From the NCBI RefSeq assembly GCF_021730435.1, contig NZ_JABWGX010000021.1, positions 1 through 64,000 on the forward strand: 64,000 nt of DNA, written 5' to 3'. This document shows, in pieces, positions 49,352 through 59,001 of the stretch. The notes beneath the pieces are model-generated. The model was not told where the DNA came from, did no database searches, and was given only the letters and a program-made list of their open reading frames with translations. Origin of the DNA: Xanthobacter agilis. GTDB lineage: Bacteria; Pseudomonadota; Alphaproteobacteria; Rhizobiales; Xanthobacteraceae. Position numbers and translations under genes: made by a program. The number at the start of each line of letters is the position of its first letter. Position 1 is the stretch's first letter.

Positions 49352-50176
49352 ATGCCGTTTTCGCCCTTCCCGTCCTCTCCCCCTGCCGCCCCGCCCCTGC
49401 CCGACGGCGGCGCGCGCCTTGACGCGGTGGAGGTGACGCGCGGCACGCGGGTGGTGTTCTCCGGCCTCAATTTGACCCTCGGCGAGCGCCGTATCGGCCT
49501 GGTGGGGGACAACGGCTCCGGCAAGAGCACCCTGCTGCGGCTCCTCAACGGGCTGATCCTGCCCGACGCCGGCACGGTGGAGGTGGTGGGGCTGGACACC
49601 CGGCGTCACCGGCGGGTGCTGCCGGCCCATGTGGGCTTCGTGTTCCAGAACGTGGATCACCAGATCATCTTCCCCACGGTGCGCGAGGAGATGGCGTTCG
49701 GCCCCCTGGAGCAGGGGCAATCCAAGGTCGCCGCGCGCGCCACGGCGGAACGGCTTCTGGCCGAGCACGGCTGCGCCGGCTGGGGCGAGCGCGCGGTGGA
49801 CGAATTGTCCGAGGGGCAGAAGCAATTGGTGTGCATCCTTGCCGCGCTGGCGGCGGGGCCGCGCGTGCTGCTGCTCGATGAACCCTTCTCCGCGCTCGAC
49901 CTGCCGACGCGGCTCGCCCTCTCCGAGCGGCTCGCCGGTCTCGATCAGCAGGTGCTCATGGCAAGCCATGACCTGGGGCTTCTCGCGGGCTTCGATCGGG
50001 TGGTGTGGCTGCATGCGGGCGCGGTCGCCGCCGATGGCGCGCCGGGCGAGGTGCTGCCCCTTTACGAGGCCCATGCACGGGCACGAGTTGCGCGGGCACG
50101 GCTTGAGCGGGGAGGGGGCGTCTCCACGGCGCGGCACGTCCAGGGCGCAAACCTGCCGGGACCGAGGTCGCGATGA
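49352..50176 (+). CDS. bioM: Biotin ECF transporter ATPase BioM
   Basis: A 274-residue CbiO-type ATPase: Walker A VGDNGSGKST, Q-loop FVFQNVDHQI, signature LSEGQKQLVC, Walker B VLLLDEPFSALD and H-switch MASHDL. It powers the ECF module with BioN, and BioY supplies biotin binding. Start at 49352 (MPFSPFPS). The stop overlaps the start of bioN by four bases. The order bioM-bioN-bioY on one strand supports the functional call over generic cobalt transport. Confidence 0.92.
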   Translation: MPFSPFPSSPPAAPPLPDGGARLDAVEVTRGTRVVFSGLNLTLGERRIGLVGDNGSGKSTLLRLLNGLILPDAGTVEVVGLDTRRHRRVLPAHVGFVFQNVDHQIIFPTVREEMAFGPLEQGQSKVAARATAERLLAEHGCAGWGERAVDELSEGQKQLVCILAALAAGPRVLLLDEPFSALDLPTRLALSERLAGLDQQVLMASHDLGLLAGFDRVVWLHAGAVAADGAPGEVLPLYEAHARARVARARLERGGGVSTARHVQGANLPGPRSR

Positions 50177-50784
50177 TCGGCGGCTACCTGCCGGGCCGCA
50201 GCCTGCTGCACCGCCTGCCGGCGGGGGCAAAGCTCATCGGGCTCGCGCTGCTCTCCGTCCTCCTGGTGCCGCTCGACAATCCGTTCGTGCTGGCGCTGGC
50301 GCTCGCGGGCGTGGTGCTGGTCTATGCCGGCCTCGGGCGGGCGGGGGTGGCGCGCCTTTTCCAATGGCGGGCCTTGCTGCCGGTGCTGGTGGTGATCGGG
50401 GCGTTGCAGCTCTGGGCGACCACGCCGACGGTGGCGGCCGCAAGCCTGCTGCGCATTCTGTTGATGGTACTGCTGGCGGATCTCGTCACCCTCTCCACCC
50501 GCCTTCAGGACATGATGGATGCGCTGATGGTGGCCTTGCGCCCGTTCGAGCGCTTCGGCCTCGATGCCCGGCGGCTGTCGCTGGCGGTGGCGCTGGTGCT
50601 GCGGTTCGTGCCGGTGCTGATCGCGAGCTGGCACGGCCGGGCCGAGGCATGGCGCGCCCGCAGCCCGCGGCGGCCGGGGCTGGCGCTGGTGGGAGCGTTC
50701 TTCACCGGCGCGCTGAAGGGGGCCGACCAGGTGGCCGAGGCGCTGGATGCGCGCGGCTTTTCCGCGCGCCAAAGGGAGGACTGA
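50173..50784 (+). CDS. bioN: Biotin ECF transporter T component BioN
   Basis: A 203-residue EcfT-type membrane protein with about five helices (LIGLALLSVLLVPLDNPFVL; LLRILLMVLLADLVTLS) and the two cytoplasmic coupling segments with Ala-Arg-Gly motifs that grip the ATPase (AWRARSPRR near residue 160 and EALDARGFSAR at the end). It overlaps bioM and is followed one base later by bioY. Confidence 0.92.
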   Translation: MIGGYLPGRSLLHRLPAGAKLIGLALLSVLLVPLDNPFVLALALAGVVLVYAGLGRAGVARLFQWRALLPVLVVIGALQLWATTPTVAAASLLRILLMVLLADLVTLSTRLQDMMDALMVALRPFERFGLDARRLSLAVALVLRFVPVLIASWHGRAEAWRARSPRRPGLALVGAFFTGALKGADQVAEALDARGFSARQRED

Positions 50785-50785
50785 G

Positions 50786-51331
50786 GTGGACACACGGATG
50801 CTGGTTCGCATCGCCCTCATGGCGGCGCTCATCGGCGCGCTGGGGCTGGTGCCGCCGTTTTTCCTGCCGGTGCTGCCGGGGGTGCCTATCACCACCCAGA
50901 ACCTGGGGGTGATGCTGGCGGGCCTGGTCCTGGGCGCGCGGGGCGGAGCGGCGGCCAGCGGCTTGTTCGTCCTGGTGGTGCTGCTCGGCGCGCCGCTGCT
51001 CACCGGCGGGCGCGGCGGGCTGGGCCTTCTGGCCGGTCCCACGGTGGGGTTCTTCCTGGGCTTCATTCCCGGCGCCTTCGTCACCGGGTGGCTGGCCGAA
51101 CGGCTGCGGCTGCCGGCTTTCGCCGGGGCGCTGGTGGCCGCGTTCGCGGGCGGTGTCCTGGTGCTCTATGCCTGTGGGATTCCGGCGCTGGCGGGCATCG
51201 CCGGCCTGAGCCTGAGGCAGGCGGCGCTCGGTTCGGCGGTGTTCCTGCCGGGGGATGTGTTGAAATCGGTGGCCGCCGCGCTGCTCGCGACCACCGTGCT
51301 GCGTCCGTGGCGGGTGCCGCACCGCCCTTGA
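50786..51331 (+). CDS. bioY: Biotin-specific substrate-binding subunit BioY
   Basis: A 181-residue S component with six helices. The family region PGVPITTQNLGVMLAGLVLG (about 28-47) and the glycine-rich GLLAGPTVGFFLGFIPGAFV are hallmark BioY sequences. Start is GTG 50786, six bases after GGGAGG; ATG 50798 is an alternative. Last gene of bioMNY. Confidence 0.92.
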   Translation: MDTRMLVRIALMAALIGALGLVPPFFLPVLPGVPITTQNLGVMLAGLVLGARGGAAASGLFVLVVLLGAPLLTGGRGGLGLLAGPTVGFFLGFIPGAFVTGWLAERLRLPAFAGALVAAFAGGVLVLYACGIPALAGIAGLSLRQAALGSAVFLPGDVLKSVAAALLATTVLRPWRVPHRP

Positions 51332-51559
51332 GATCGCGTCACCCCGCTGCCATCGGCGCGGTGTAAGCGAATCTGAGGTATCCGGGGAACGCGAAGGTCG
51401 CGCTGGCGTTATGACATGATGGCGCGTGCCGGGCGCATGGGTGGGCGGCAGGTTCCGGCCGGGGCGGTCGAGGCGCATGGTCCGCTGTTGCCCCGGCGGT
51501 GCCGGCCCCCTTTTTCGCAGTCCCTCAGGGGCCGCATGGTTTCATCTGGATGGCGAGCG

Positions 51560-52462
51560 ATGACACACACCGGCGATGCCCCTCCTCCTGTTCCAGCCAC
51601 CGATCTGGCCAGCCCCGAGCTGGAGCCCCCTTCCTTCGACGCCGCCGTGCCGGCGACGCTGGGGGCGGCGCTTGGTGCCGCGGTCGGCCATATCGCGCGG
51701 GCGGCGGCCGAGCCCGACGGCGTGGAGATGGTGCATGACGCCCGCAAGGGCCTGAAAGAATATCGCGCCTTGCTGCGCCTTCTGGAGAGCGAGCTGGCCC
51801 GCGCCGCCCGGCATGCCGCGGCGGAGGTGGCGCGCGGCCTTGCCCAGGCCCGCGACGCGGCGGCCGCGCAGGAGGCGCTCGATCTTCTGGATCAGTCCGG
51901 CGTCATCCTGCTGTGCGATCTTCAGGCCGCCCGCGCGGTGGTGGGCACGCCCGCCGCCCTGGATGCGGCGCCGTTGCGTGCGCGGCTTATGGATTTCATC
52001 GCCGATGCCCGCGCCCGCCTTGATGGCGGGCTCGGCGCGGAAGCCGAAGGGGTGGACCCTGTCGAGGGGCTGCGCCGGAGCTATCGCGCGGCGCGGCGCG
52101 GGCGCTTCGGCGATCCGCTCGCCATGCACGAGACCCGCAAGCGGGTGGTGGCGCACCGGTATCAGATGGGCTTTCTCGCCGGCGCGGCCGCGGGGCGGGG
52201 GGCGACCCGGGCCCGTCGCGCGCAGCGCCTGCGAGATCTGCTCGGGGCCCATCACGACATGGAAGTCCTGAGACGGATGCTGCGCGATGCCGCACCGCCG
52301 CTGGAGGAGGGGGTGGTGGCGCGCCTCGGTGTCGCCATGGCGCGCTTGCAGAAACGTCTGAAGCGACGGGCGCAGGCGCTGCATCGGACATTGTTCCACG
52401 CGTCGTCGCGGCATTTTGCGCGCAAGTGGCGGCGGCGCCTGGCCGCCGCGCGGGCGGCGTGA
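51560..52462 (+). CDS. CHAD domain protein
   Basis: A 300-residue all-helical CHAD protein. The first repeat is marked by VHDARKGLKEYRALLRLLES (His and Arg/Lys residues on one face) and the second by MHETRKRVVAHRYQMGFL, then GAHHDMEVLRRML. CHAD domains bind inorganic polyphosphate through these basic residues and locate to polyphosphate or PHA granules. No CYTH domain is fused. It lies just upstream of phaC, which supports a granule link. Start ATG 51560. Confidence 0.85.
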   Translation: MTHTGDAPPPVPATDLASPELEPPSFDAAVPATLGAALGAAVGHIARAAAEPDGVEMVHDARKGLKEYRALLRLLESELARAARHAAAEVARGLAQARDAAAAQEALDLLDQSGVILLCDLQAARAVVGTPAALDAAPLRARLMDFIADARARLDGGLGAEAEGVDPVEGLRRSYRAARRGRFGDPLAMHETRKRVVAHRYQMGFLAGAAAGRGATRARRAQRLRDLLGAHHDMEVLRRMLRDAAPPLEEGVVARLGVAMARLQKRLKRRAQALHRTLFHASSRHFARKWRRRLAAARAA

Positions 52463-52529
52463 TGCCGCGCACGGCGACATGCCCTTGCGGCGGTGGGCGC
52501 GGATCGCGATGATTGCGGTTCCCGCGCGC

Positions 52530-52597
52530 GTGTCCTGGTTCCGTGTGTCTTGGTTCCGTGTGTGTCTTGGCGCGTGTCTTGGCGCGTGTCTTGGCGT
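52530..52597. repeat. Short degenerate tandem repeat upstream of phaC
   Basis: Five imperfect copies of a 12-15 base unit: GTGTCCTGGTTCC, GTGTCTTGGTTCC, then GTGTCTTGGCGC twice and GTGTCTTGGCGT. It lies between the CHAD gene and phaC, in what should be the phaC leader. Confidence 0.75.
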
Positions 52598-52692
52598 GGT
52601 GATGCCCCGGGGGACCGCTGCTGTGACGCGGCCGGGGCCAGAATGTAAAGAGGTGCGGGGTGCTCGCACCCAGACGTGAGGATGAGCCGTCG

Positions 52693-54678
52693 ATGTCTCC
52701 GGAAAATCCCGTCGTGTCCGTCGATCAAGCCGGTGATGGCGCGCGCAGCGCCGTGCAAGACGCTCTCTCGCCCGTTTTTCAGCCCGCCCCGGCGCCGCAG
52801 CTCCCGGCTGTGGTGCCGCCGGCCGTGCCGGGTGCCAAGGCCGTGTCGAGTGTGAAGGATGCGCCCGCCGTCGCCGATCTGGCGCGGCCCGACAAGCTGG
52901 TGGCGCAGGCGCTCGCCAAGCTGAGCCGCCTCGACGACGCCGACTTCGACCGCGGCAGCGGCCTGGAGGCGCTGCGGGCGGTGGATCGCGCGGTGGCTGC
53001 CTGCGTGGCGCACATGACCTCCGGCTTTTCGCCCACCGCGCTCACCCTCGCCTTCATGGACTGGTGGCTGCATCTGTCCGCCGCGCCCGGCAAGCGCTCG
53101 GAACTGGCCATCAAGGCCGGCCGCAAGACCGCCCGCTTCGCCACCAATATGCTGGCGGCCGCCCTTGACCGCAGTGTCGCTCCCGCCATCTCGCCGCTGG
53201 AAGGCGACGAGCGGTTCAGTGCGCCGGAATGGCAGGAATGGCCCTATCGCCTCTGGTCGCAGGCGTTTCTGCTCCAGCAGCAATGGTGGCACAACGCCAC
53301 CCATGACGTGCCCGGCGTCGCCCCCCACAATGAGGCGGTGGTGGCCTTCGGGGCACGCCAGATGCTCGACATGTTCTCCCCCTCCAACAACCCCTTCACC
53401 AATCCGGAGGTGGTGCGCCGCACGCTGGAGACCGGGGGCATGAATGTGGTCCAGGGCTGGCGCAACGCCCTCGACGACATGATGCGCAAGGCCACCAACC
53501 AGCCACCGGCCGGCGCCGAGGCATTCGTGCCCGGCAAGAACGTGGCTGTCACTCCCGGCGAGGTGATCTTCCGCAATCATCTCATCGAGCTGATCCAGTA
53601 TCGCGCCACAACGCCCGGCGTGAAGGCCGAGCCGGTGTTGATCGTGCCCGCCTGGATCATGAAATATTATATCCTGGACCTCTCGGCCCATAACTCCCTG
53701 GTGCGCTATCTGGTGGAGAAGGGCCACACGGTGTTTTGCATCTCCTGGCGCAATGTGTGGGAGGAAGACCGCGACCTGGGGCTCGACGACTATCGCCGGC
53801 TCGGGGTCATGGCCGCCCTCGACGCGGTGAGCGCGGTGGTGCCGGGCCGCAAGGTGCATGCGGTGGGCTATTGCCTGGGCGGCACCATCCTTTCGGTGGC
53901 GGCCGCCGCCATGGCGCGGGCCAATGACGACCGGCTGGCGTCCGTGACCCTGTTCGCGGCCCAGACCGATTTCTCGGAGCCCGGCGAACTGCAATTGTTC
54001 GTGGACCCGAGCGAACTCTATGTGCTCGAAAGCATGATGTGGAACCAGGGCTACCTGTCGGCCGGACAGATGGCGGGCGCGTTCCAGATGCTGCGCTCCA
54101 ACGACCTCGTGTGGTCGCGCCTGGTGCATGAATATCTTATGGGCGAACGCGCGCCCATGAACGACCTCATGGCCTGGAACGCCGATGCCACCCGCATGCC
54201 CTATCGCATGCATTCGGACTATCTGCGCAAGCTGTTCATGGACAACGACCTCGCCGCCGGGCGCTATGAGGTGGACGGGCGGCCGGTGTCGCTGTTGAAC
54301 CTGCGGGTGCCGCTGTTCGTGGTGGGCACCGAGCGCGACCATGTGGCGCCGTGGAAGTCGGTCTACAAGATCCACCAGCTCACCGACACCGATGTCACCT
54401 TCGTGCTGGCCTCGGGCGGGCACAATGCGGGCATCGTCAGCGAACCGGGGCACAAGCACCGGCATTATCGCATCCACACCACCAAGCTGGGCGAGCTGCA
54501 TCTCGGGGCAGACGAATGGGTGGAAGCCAATGTGCCGGCGGAAGGGTCCTGGTGGCCGGCGTGGGAAGAGTGGCTCAGCGCCCATTCCGCGCCCGGCACC
54601 TTCGGCCTGCCGCCCCTCGGCGGCCCCGGCTACGCCCCCATCTGCCCGGCCCCCGGCACCTATGTGATGGAGCGCTGA
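52693..54678 (+). CDS. phaC: Class I poly(3-hydroxyalkanoate) synthase
   Basis: A 661-residue PHA synthase that polymerises (R)-3-hydroxyacyl-CoA, usually 3-hydroxybutyryl-CoA, at the granule surface. The lipase-like box is GYCLGG with Cys394; Asp549 (TERDHVAPW) and His577 (GGHNAG) complete the triad. The N-terminal domain (about 90-330) is typical, with VQGWRNALDDM. The first 60 residues are a disordered Pro/Ala/Val extension beyond the usual length of about 590-600. Start ATG 52693; an ATG at 52660 lies in the same frame. Confidence 0.95.
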   Translation: MSPENPVVSVDQAGDGARSAVQDALSPVFQPAPAPQLPAVVPPAVPGAKAVSSVKDAPAVADLARPDKLVAQALAKLSRLDDADFDRGSGLEALRAVDRAVAACVAHMTSGFSPTALTLAFMDWWLHLSAAPGKRSELAIKAGRKTARFATNMLAAALDRSVAPAISPLEGDERFSAPEWQEWPYRLWSQAFLLQQQWWHNATHDVPGVAPHNEAVVAFGARQMLDMFSPSNNPFTNPEVVRRTLETGGMNVVQGWRNALDDMMRKATNQPPAGAEAFVPGKNVAVTPGEVIFRNHLIELIQYRATTPGVKAEPVLIVPAWIMKYYILDLSAHNSLVRYLVEKGHTVFCISWRNVWEEDRDLGLDDYRRLGVMAALDAVSAVVPGRKVHAVGYCLGGTILSVAAAAMARANDDRLASVTLFAAQTDFSEPGELQLFVDPSELYVLESMMWNQGYLSAGQMAGAFQMLRSNDLVWSRLVHEYLMGERAPMNDLMAWNADATRMPYRMHSDYLRKLFMDNDLAAGRYEVDGRPVSLLNLRVPLFVVGTERDHVAPWKSVYKIHQLTDTDVTFVLASGGHNAGIVSEPGHKHRHYRIHTTKLGELHLGADEWVEANVPAEGSWWPAWEEWLSAHSAPGTFGLPPLGGPGYAPICPAPGTYVMER

Positions 54679-54756
54679 AGGGGCGCGCTCGCCCCGCCCC
54701 GACGCGAGGGGGGCCGTTTCCGGTCCCGATGCGAAGCCCCGTGCCGGGTCTTGGCG

Positions 54757-55746
54757 TCAGTGCCCCGGCACCAGCACGGCGGCGCCGGTGAGGCGGCCGG
54801 TGCGCAGGTCGTCGAGGGCTTCGTTGGCCTTTATCAGCGGGTAGGGGGTGACGTGGGTGGTCACGCCGGCCTTCGGGGCAAGAGCGAGGAACTCGTGGGC
54901 GTCGGCGCGGGTGAGGTTGGCCACCGACAGGATCTTCCGTTCCTCCCACAACCAGCGATAAGGGAAAGCGGGGATATCGCTCATGTGGATGCCGCCGCAC
55001 ACCACGCGCCCGCCCTTTTTCACCGCCTGCAGGGCCTGGGGCACCAGCTCGCCCGCCGGAGCGAAGATGAGGGCCGCGTCCAACGGCTCCGGGGCCGGCG
55101 CGTCGGAGGGGCCGGCATAGACGGCGCCGAGGCTTTTCGCGAAGTCCTGGGCCTTGGTGTCGCCGGGGCGGGTGAAGGCGAAGATCTCGCGGCCCTGCCA
55201 GCGCGCCACCTGGGCGATGATGTGGGCGGCCGCGCCGAAGCCGTAAATGCCGATGCGCCGGCCTTCGCCCGCCATCTTCAAGGTGCGCCAGCCGATGAGC
55301 CCGGCGCACAACAGCGGCGCCAGCGCGGCGTCGTCGCCCTCCTCCCCCAGGGGATAGGTGAAGGAGGCATCGGCCACGGTGTGGGTGGCGAAGCCGCCGT
55401 CGCGGGTGCAGCCGGTGAATTCCGGCGTGTCGCACAGGTTCTCCTCCTGCGCGGCGCAATAGGGGCAGGTGCCGCAGGCATGGCCAAGCCAGCCCACCCC
55501 CACCCGCTCCCCGAGCTTGAGGTGGGACACCCCGGCCCCGAGCGCCGCCACCCGGCCGACGATCTCGTGGCCGGGCACGATGGGCGGGCGGGTCTGGGGC
55601 AATTCGCCGTCCAACACGTGCAGATCGGTGCGGCAGACCCCGCAGGCGGTGACGGTGATGAGCACCTCGCCGGGGCCGGGCACGGGATCGGGCCGGCTCT
55701 CGCCGATGAGCTTTTCCCCGGGGCGGTTGAGAACCATGGCGAACAT
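54757..55746 (-). CDS. Zinc-dependent alcohol dehydrogenase
   Basis: A 329-residue medium-chain dehydrogenase. Catalytic zinc ligands: Cys in CGVCRTDLH and GHE; structural zinc site CGTCPYCAAQEENLC with four cysteines; Rossmann region RIGIYGFGAAAHIIAQVA, where the expected GxGxxG reads GFGAAA. It belongs to the subgroup of stand-alone ADHs with a short C-terminus. It may oxidise or reduce aldehydes/alcohols with NAD(H); the substrate is not evident. Convergent with phaC. Confidence 0.88.
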   Translation of the reverse strand: MFAMVLNRPGEKLIGESRPDPVPGPGEVLITVTACGVCRTDLHVLDGELPQTRPPIVPGHEIVGRVAALGAGVSHLKLGERVGVGWLGHACGTCPYCAAQEENLCDTPEFTGCTRDGGFATHTVADASFTYPLGEEGDDAALAPLLCAGLIGWRTLKMAGEGRRIGIYGFGAAAHIIAQVARWQGREIFAFTRPGDTKAQDFAKSLGAVYAGPSDAPAPEPLDAALIFAPAGELVPQALQAVKKGGRVVCGGIHMSDIPAFPYRWLWEERKILSVANLTRADAHEFLALAPKAGVTTHVTPYPLIKANEALDDLRTGRLTGAAVLVPGH

Positions 55747-55837
55747 GGCGGCCTCCTTCCTGCGCGTGGCCCCATGGTAGCGCCAATGGCGCCCGCCGGG
55801 GCCACGATCTTGCGTCAGGCCGCCCGATCCGTTCGGC

Positions 55838-56815
55838 TCAGCTTCCGCCGATGAAGATGCCGGCCGCCAGCACCAGCGCGCCGCCCAGCACCACCTGCAT
55901 CACCGAGCGCCAGAAAGGCGTTTCCATAAAGCGGTTCTGGATGAAGGCGATGGCCCACAATTCCACGAACACGACGGCGATGGCGATGGCGGTCGCGGTC
56001 CAGAAATCGGGGATGATATAGGGCAAGGCGTGGCCCAGGCCGCCCAGCGCGGTCATGGAGCCGGAGGCGATGCCGCGCTTGAGCGGCGAGCCGCGCCCAG
56101 AGATGACGCCATCGTCATGCACCGCCTCGGTGAAGCCCATGGAAATGCCCGCGCCCACGGCGGCGGCGAGGCCCACCAGCAAAGTGGTGTGCGAGTTCTG
56201 GGTGGCGAAGGCGGTGGCGAAGATGGGGGCCAGGGTGGAAACCGAGCCGTCCATCAGGCCCGCGAGGCCCGGCTGCACCCAGGTGAGCACGAACTGGCGC
56301 CGGGCCTTTTCGTCCTCCTCCTCCTTCTTGTCCACGGGCAGATAGCGCGCGGCCAATTCGCCGGCGATCTCCTCGTGCTGGAGCTCCTCCCCATAGAGGC
56401 GCTCCAGAAGGGCGCGGGTTTCCGGATCGGTGGCCCGCTCCTTGGCGTGGCGATAGAAGTTCGCCGATTCGTCCTCCATCAGGCCCACTTCCTGACGGAT
56501 CCGCGCGATGCCGAGGTTGCACACGTACCAGACCGGCCGGCGCTGATAGTAGCCGGCGATGCTCTCGCGGCGGATCAGCGGCACGTGGGGGCCATACCGC
56601 CGCTCGAACTCGCGGGTCAGGTTGCGCTGGTGCCCGGTCTCCTGCTTCGACATGGCCTCGAACACCTTGGCGGTGTCAGGGTAATCCTTGCGCAGATAGT
56701 CGGCATAGTCCGCATAGACCCGCGCGTCGTCTTCCTCCGAGGAAATGGCGAGGGCGAGCACTTCCTTTTCCGAAAGGTCGGAGAAGCGGCGGCGGCCGGG
56801 GAAAAACGACATCAT
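55838..56815 (-). CDS. mbfA: Iron exporter / membrane-bound ferritin MbfA
   Basis: A 325-residue fusion of an N-terminal rubrerythrin-like ferritin domain (residues 1-165; ligand groups in SSEEDDARVYADY, KQETGHQRN and YGEELQHEEIAGE) with a C-terminal VIT1-like membrane part (about 180-325; LAGLMDGSVSTLAPIFATAF and GISMGFTEAVHDDG). In Bradyrhizobium and Agrobacterium MbfA exports iron under Irr control. I could not confirm an Irr box upstream. The start at 56815 gives MMSFFPGRRRFSDLSE. Confidence 0.92.
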   Translation of the reverse strand: MMSFFPGRRRFSDLSEKEVLALAISSEEDDARVYADYADYLRKDYPDTAKVFEAMSKQETGHQRNLTREFERRYGPHVPLIRRESIAGYYQRRPVWYVCNLGIARIRQEVGLMEDESANFYRHAKERATDPETRALLERLYGEELQHEEIAGELAARYLPVDKKEEEDEKARRQFVLTWVQPGLAGLMDGSVSTLAPIFATAFATQNSHTTLLVGLAAAVGAGISMGFTEAVHDDGVISGRGSPLKRGIASGSMTALGGLGHALPYIIPDFWTATAIAIAVVFVELWAIAFIQNRFMETPFWRSVMQVVLGGALVLAAGIFIGGS

Positions 56816-57089
56816 CGCGGGAACTCCGATTTTTTGAACGCTAGCGCATATAAGGCATCTGAATAACTTGGTGGCCGCCCTTGCTCTCTAAGAGGTTAGG
56901 GTGGAGCTCAGATCTCTTAGGCGCGCGTGATTTCCGAGCGACGGCAGTCTGTATATGGTTGACGGCCGATATGACTCGCTATACGGTCGGTCGGTCGCCG
57001 CTATCCAGCGGTGACGCCCTGCCTGAGTGAGTCAAGGCGCCCAGGCAGGGCTCTCCGAAGCCAATGTCATACTCAGGAGAGTTGCCATC

Positions 57090-57569
57090 ATGAATAATGA
57101 AGCAGTTCCGTCAATTCCCTTCTCGCTGCAGGTCGCGGGCAAGACCGTGTTTGAGGGTACGATATTCCCCCAGGTCCTGCAGGAGATCGTCAAACTCGCA
57201 CTACAGTCGACGATCGTGCCAGAGAGGAGTTTCCCACTGAAAGTGGATCAGGCACAGGAGTTGCTACGGAACGTTGATCCCAAGACCGTTGAGTTCCTGA
57301 GAGTTATCGCGGCTAACAATGGCGAGATTACTTTTTCCGAGATGAAGAGCGTCTTCCAGATCACGAAATGGGTGGAATATAGCTCTCGGTTTGGAAAAGG
57401 GCTCACGCGGGCGTTGCGTACCCTTTCCAAGAACAGCTCTGCGACGCTGGTATTCTGGGATGATGATGAATGGGAGAGTGCTAACGATCCGGACGGGTCC
57501 GTGTATATTGACGGCCAAGCCCTTGCCTCGCTTCAAGCGGCATTTGGCATGAACCAGAGCGCCAGCTGA
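57090..57569 (+). CDS. Hypothetical protein of lower GC content
   Basis: A 159-residue soluble protein starting at ATG 57090 (AGGAGA nine bases upstream). The middle part (LRVIAANNGEITFSEMKSVF, then RFGKGLTRALRTLSKN) has helix-turn-helix-like helices, and the end is acidic (FWDDDEWESANDPDG). Codon use is less GC-rich than its neighbours, suggesting a recent arrival. I do not recognise the family. It is isolated between mbfA and argG, behind a 274-base gap with AT-rich, palindrome-containing DNA. Confidence 0.6.
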   Translation: MNNEAVPSIPFSLQVAGKTVFEGTIFPQVLQEIVKLALQSTIVPERSFPLKVDQAQELLRNVDPKTVEFLRVIAANNGEITFSEMKSVFQITKWVEYSSRFGKGLTRALRTLSKNSSATLVFWDDDEWESANDPDGSVYIDGQALASLQAAFGMNQSAS

Positions 57570-57576
57570 CGAAGAA

Positions 57577-57601
57577 GCGACCGGGACATGGTCCCGGTCG
57601 C
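57577..57601. terminator. Bidirectional terminator between hypothetical gene and argG
   Basis: GCGACCGGGAC (57577-57587) and GTCCCGGTCGC (57591-57601) pair perfectly over 11 bases with an ATG loop. It lies between the convergent hypothetical gene and argG and is likely to stop transcription from both sides; T-runs are short. Confidence 0.75.
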
Positions 57602-57623
57602 GTTCCCATCTCAGCCCGGCCGC

Positions 57624-58853
<1,230 letters not shown>

Positions 58854-58928
58854 CAGGTCTCTCGAAGCATGTGAGGATTTAACGGAAAGCTGGCGCGGAC
58901 TATAGGCCCGCGCGCCGCGCTGGCAAGT

Positions 58929-58975
58929 CATTGCAGCACTTCATTGCAGCACTTCATTGCGTCGCTTCATTGCAT
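58929..58975. repeat. 13-base tandem repeat upstream of argG
   Basis: CATTGCAGCACTT occurs twice exactly (from 58929), then CATTGCGTCGCTT and a partial CATTGCATCGC. Four copies in 47 bases, between argG and the PAP2 gene. Confidence 0.85.
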
Positions 58976-59001
58976 CGCCGGACGCCGCCGCGTCGCATGG
59001 G

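Noticed and set aside
52530..52597. CRISPR array
   Set aside because: Units are 12-15 bases, imperfect and without spacers; no cas genes anywhere in the window.
56816..57089. Irr-type iron-control box upstream of mbfA
   Set aside because: The region is AT-rich with small palindromes, but I could not match the known inverted repeat with confidence.
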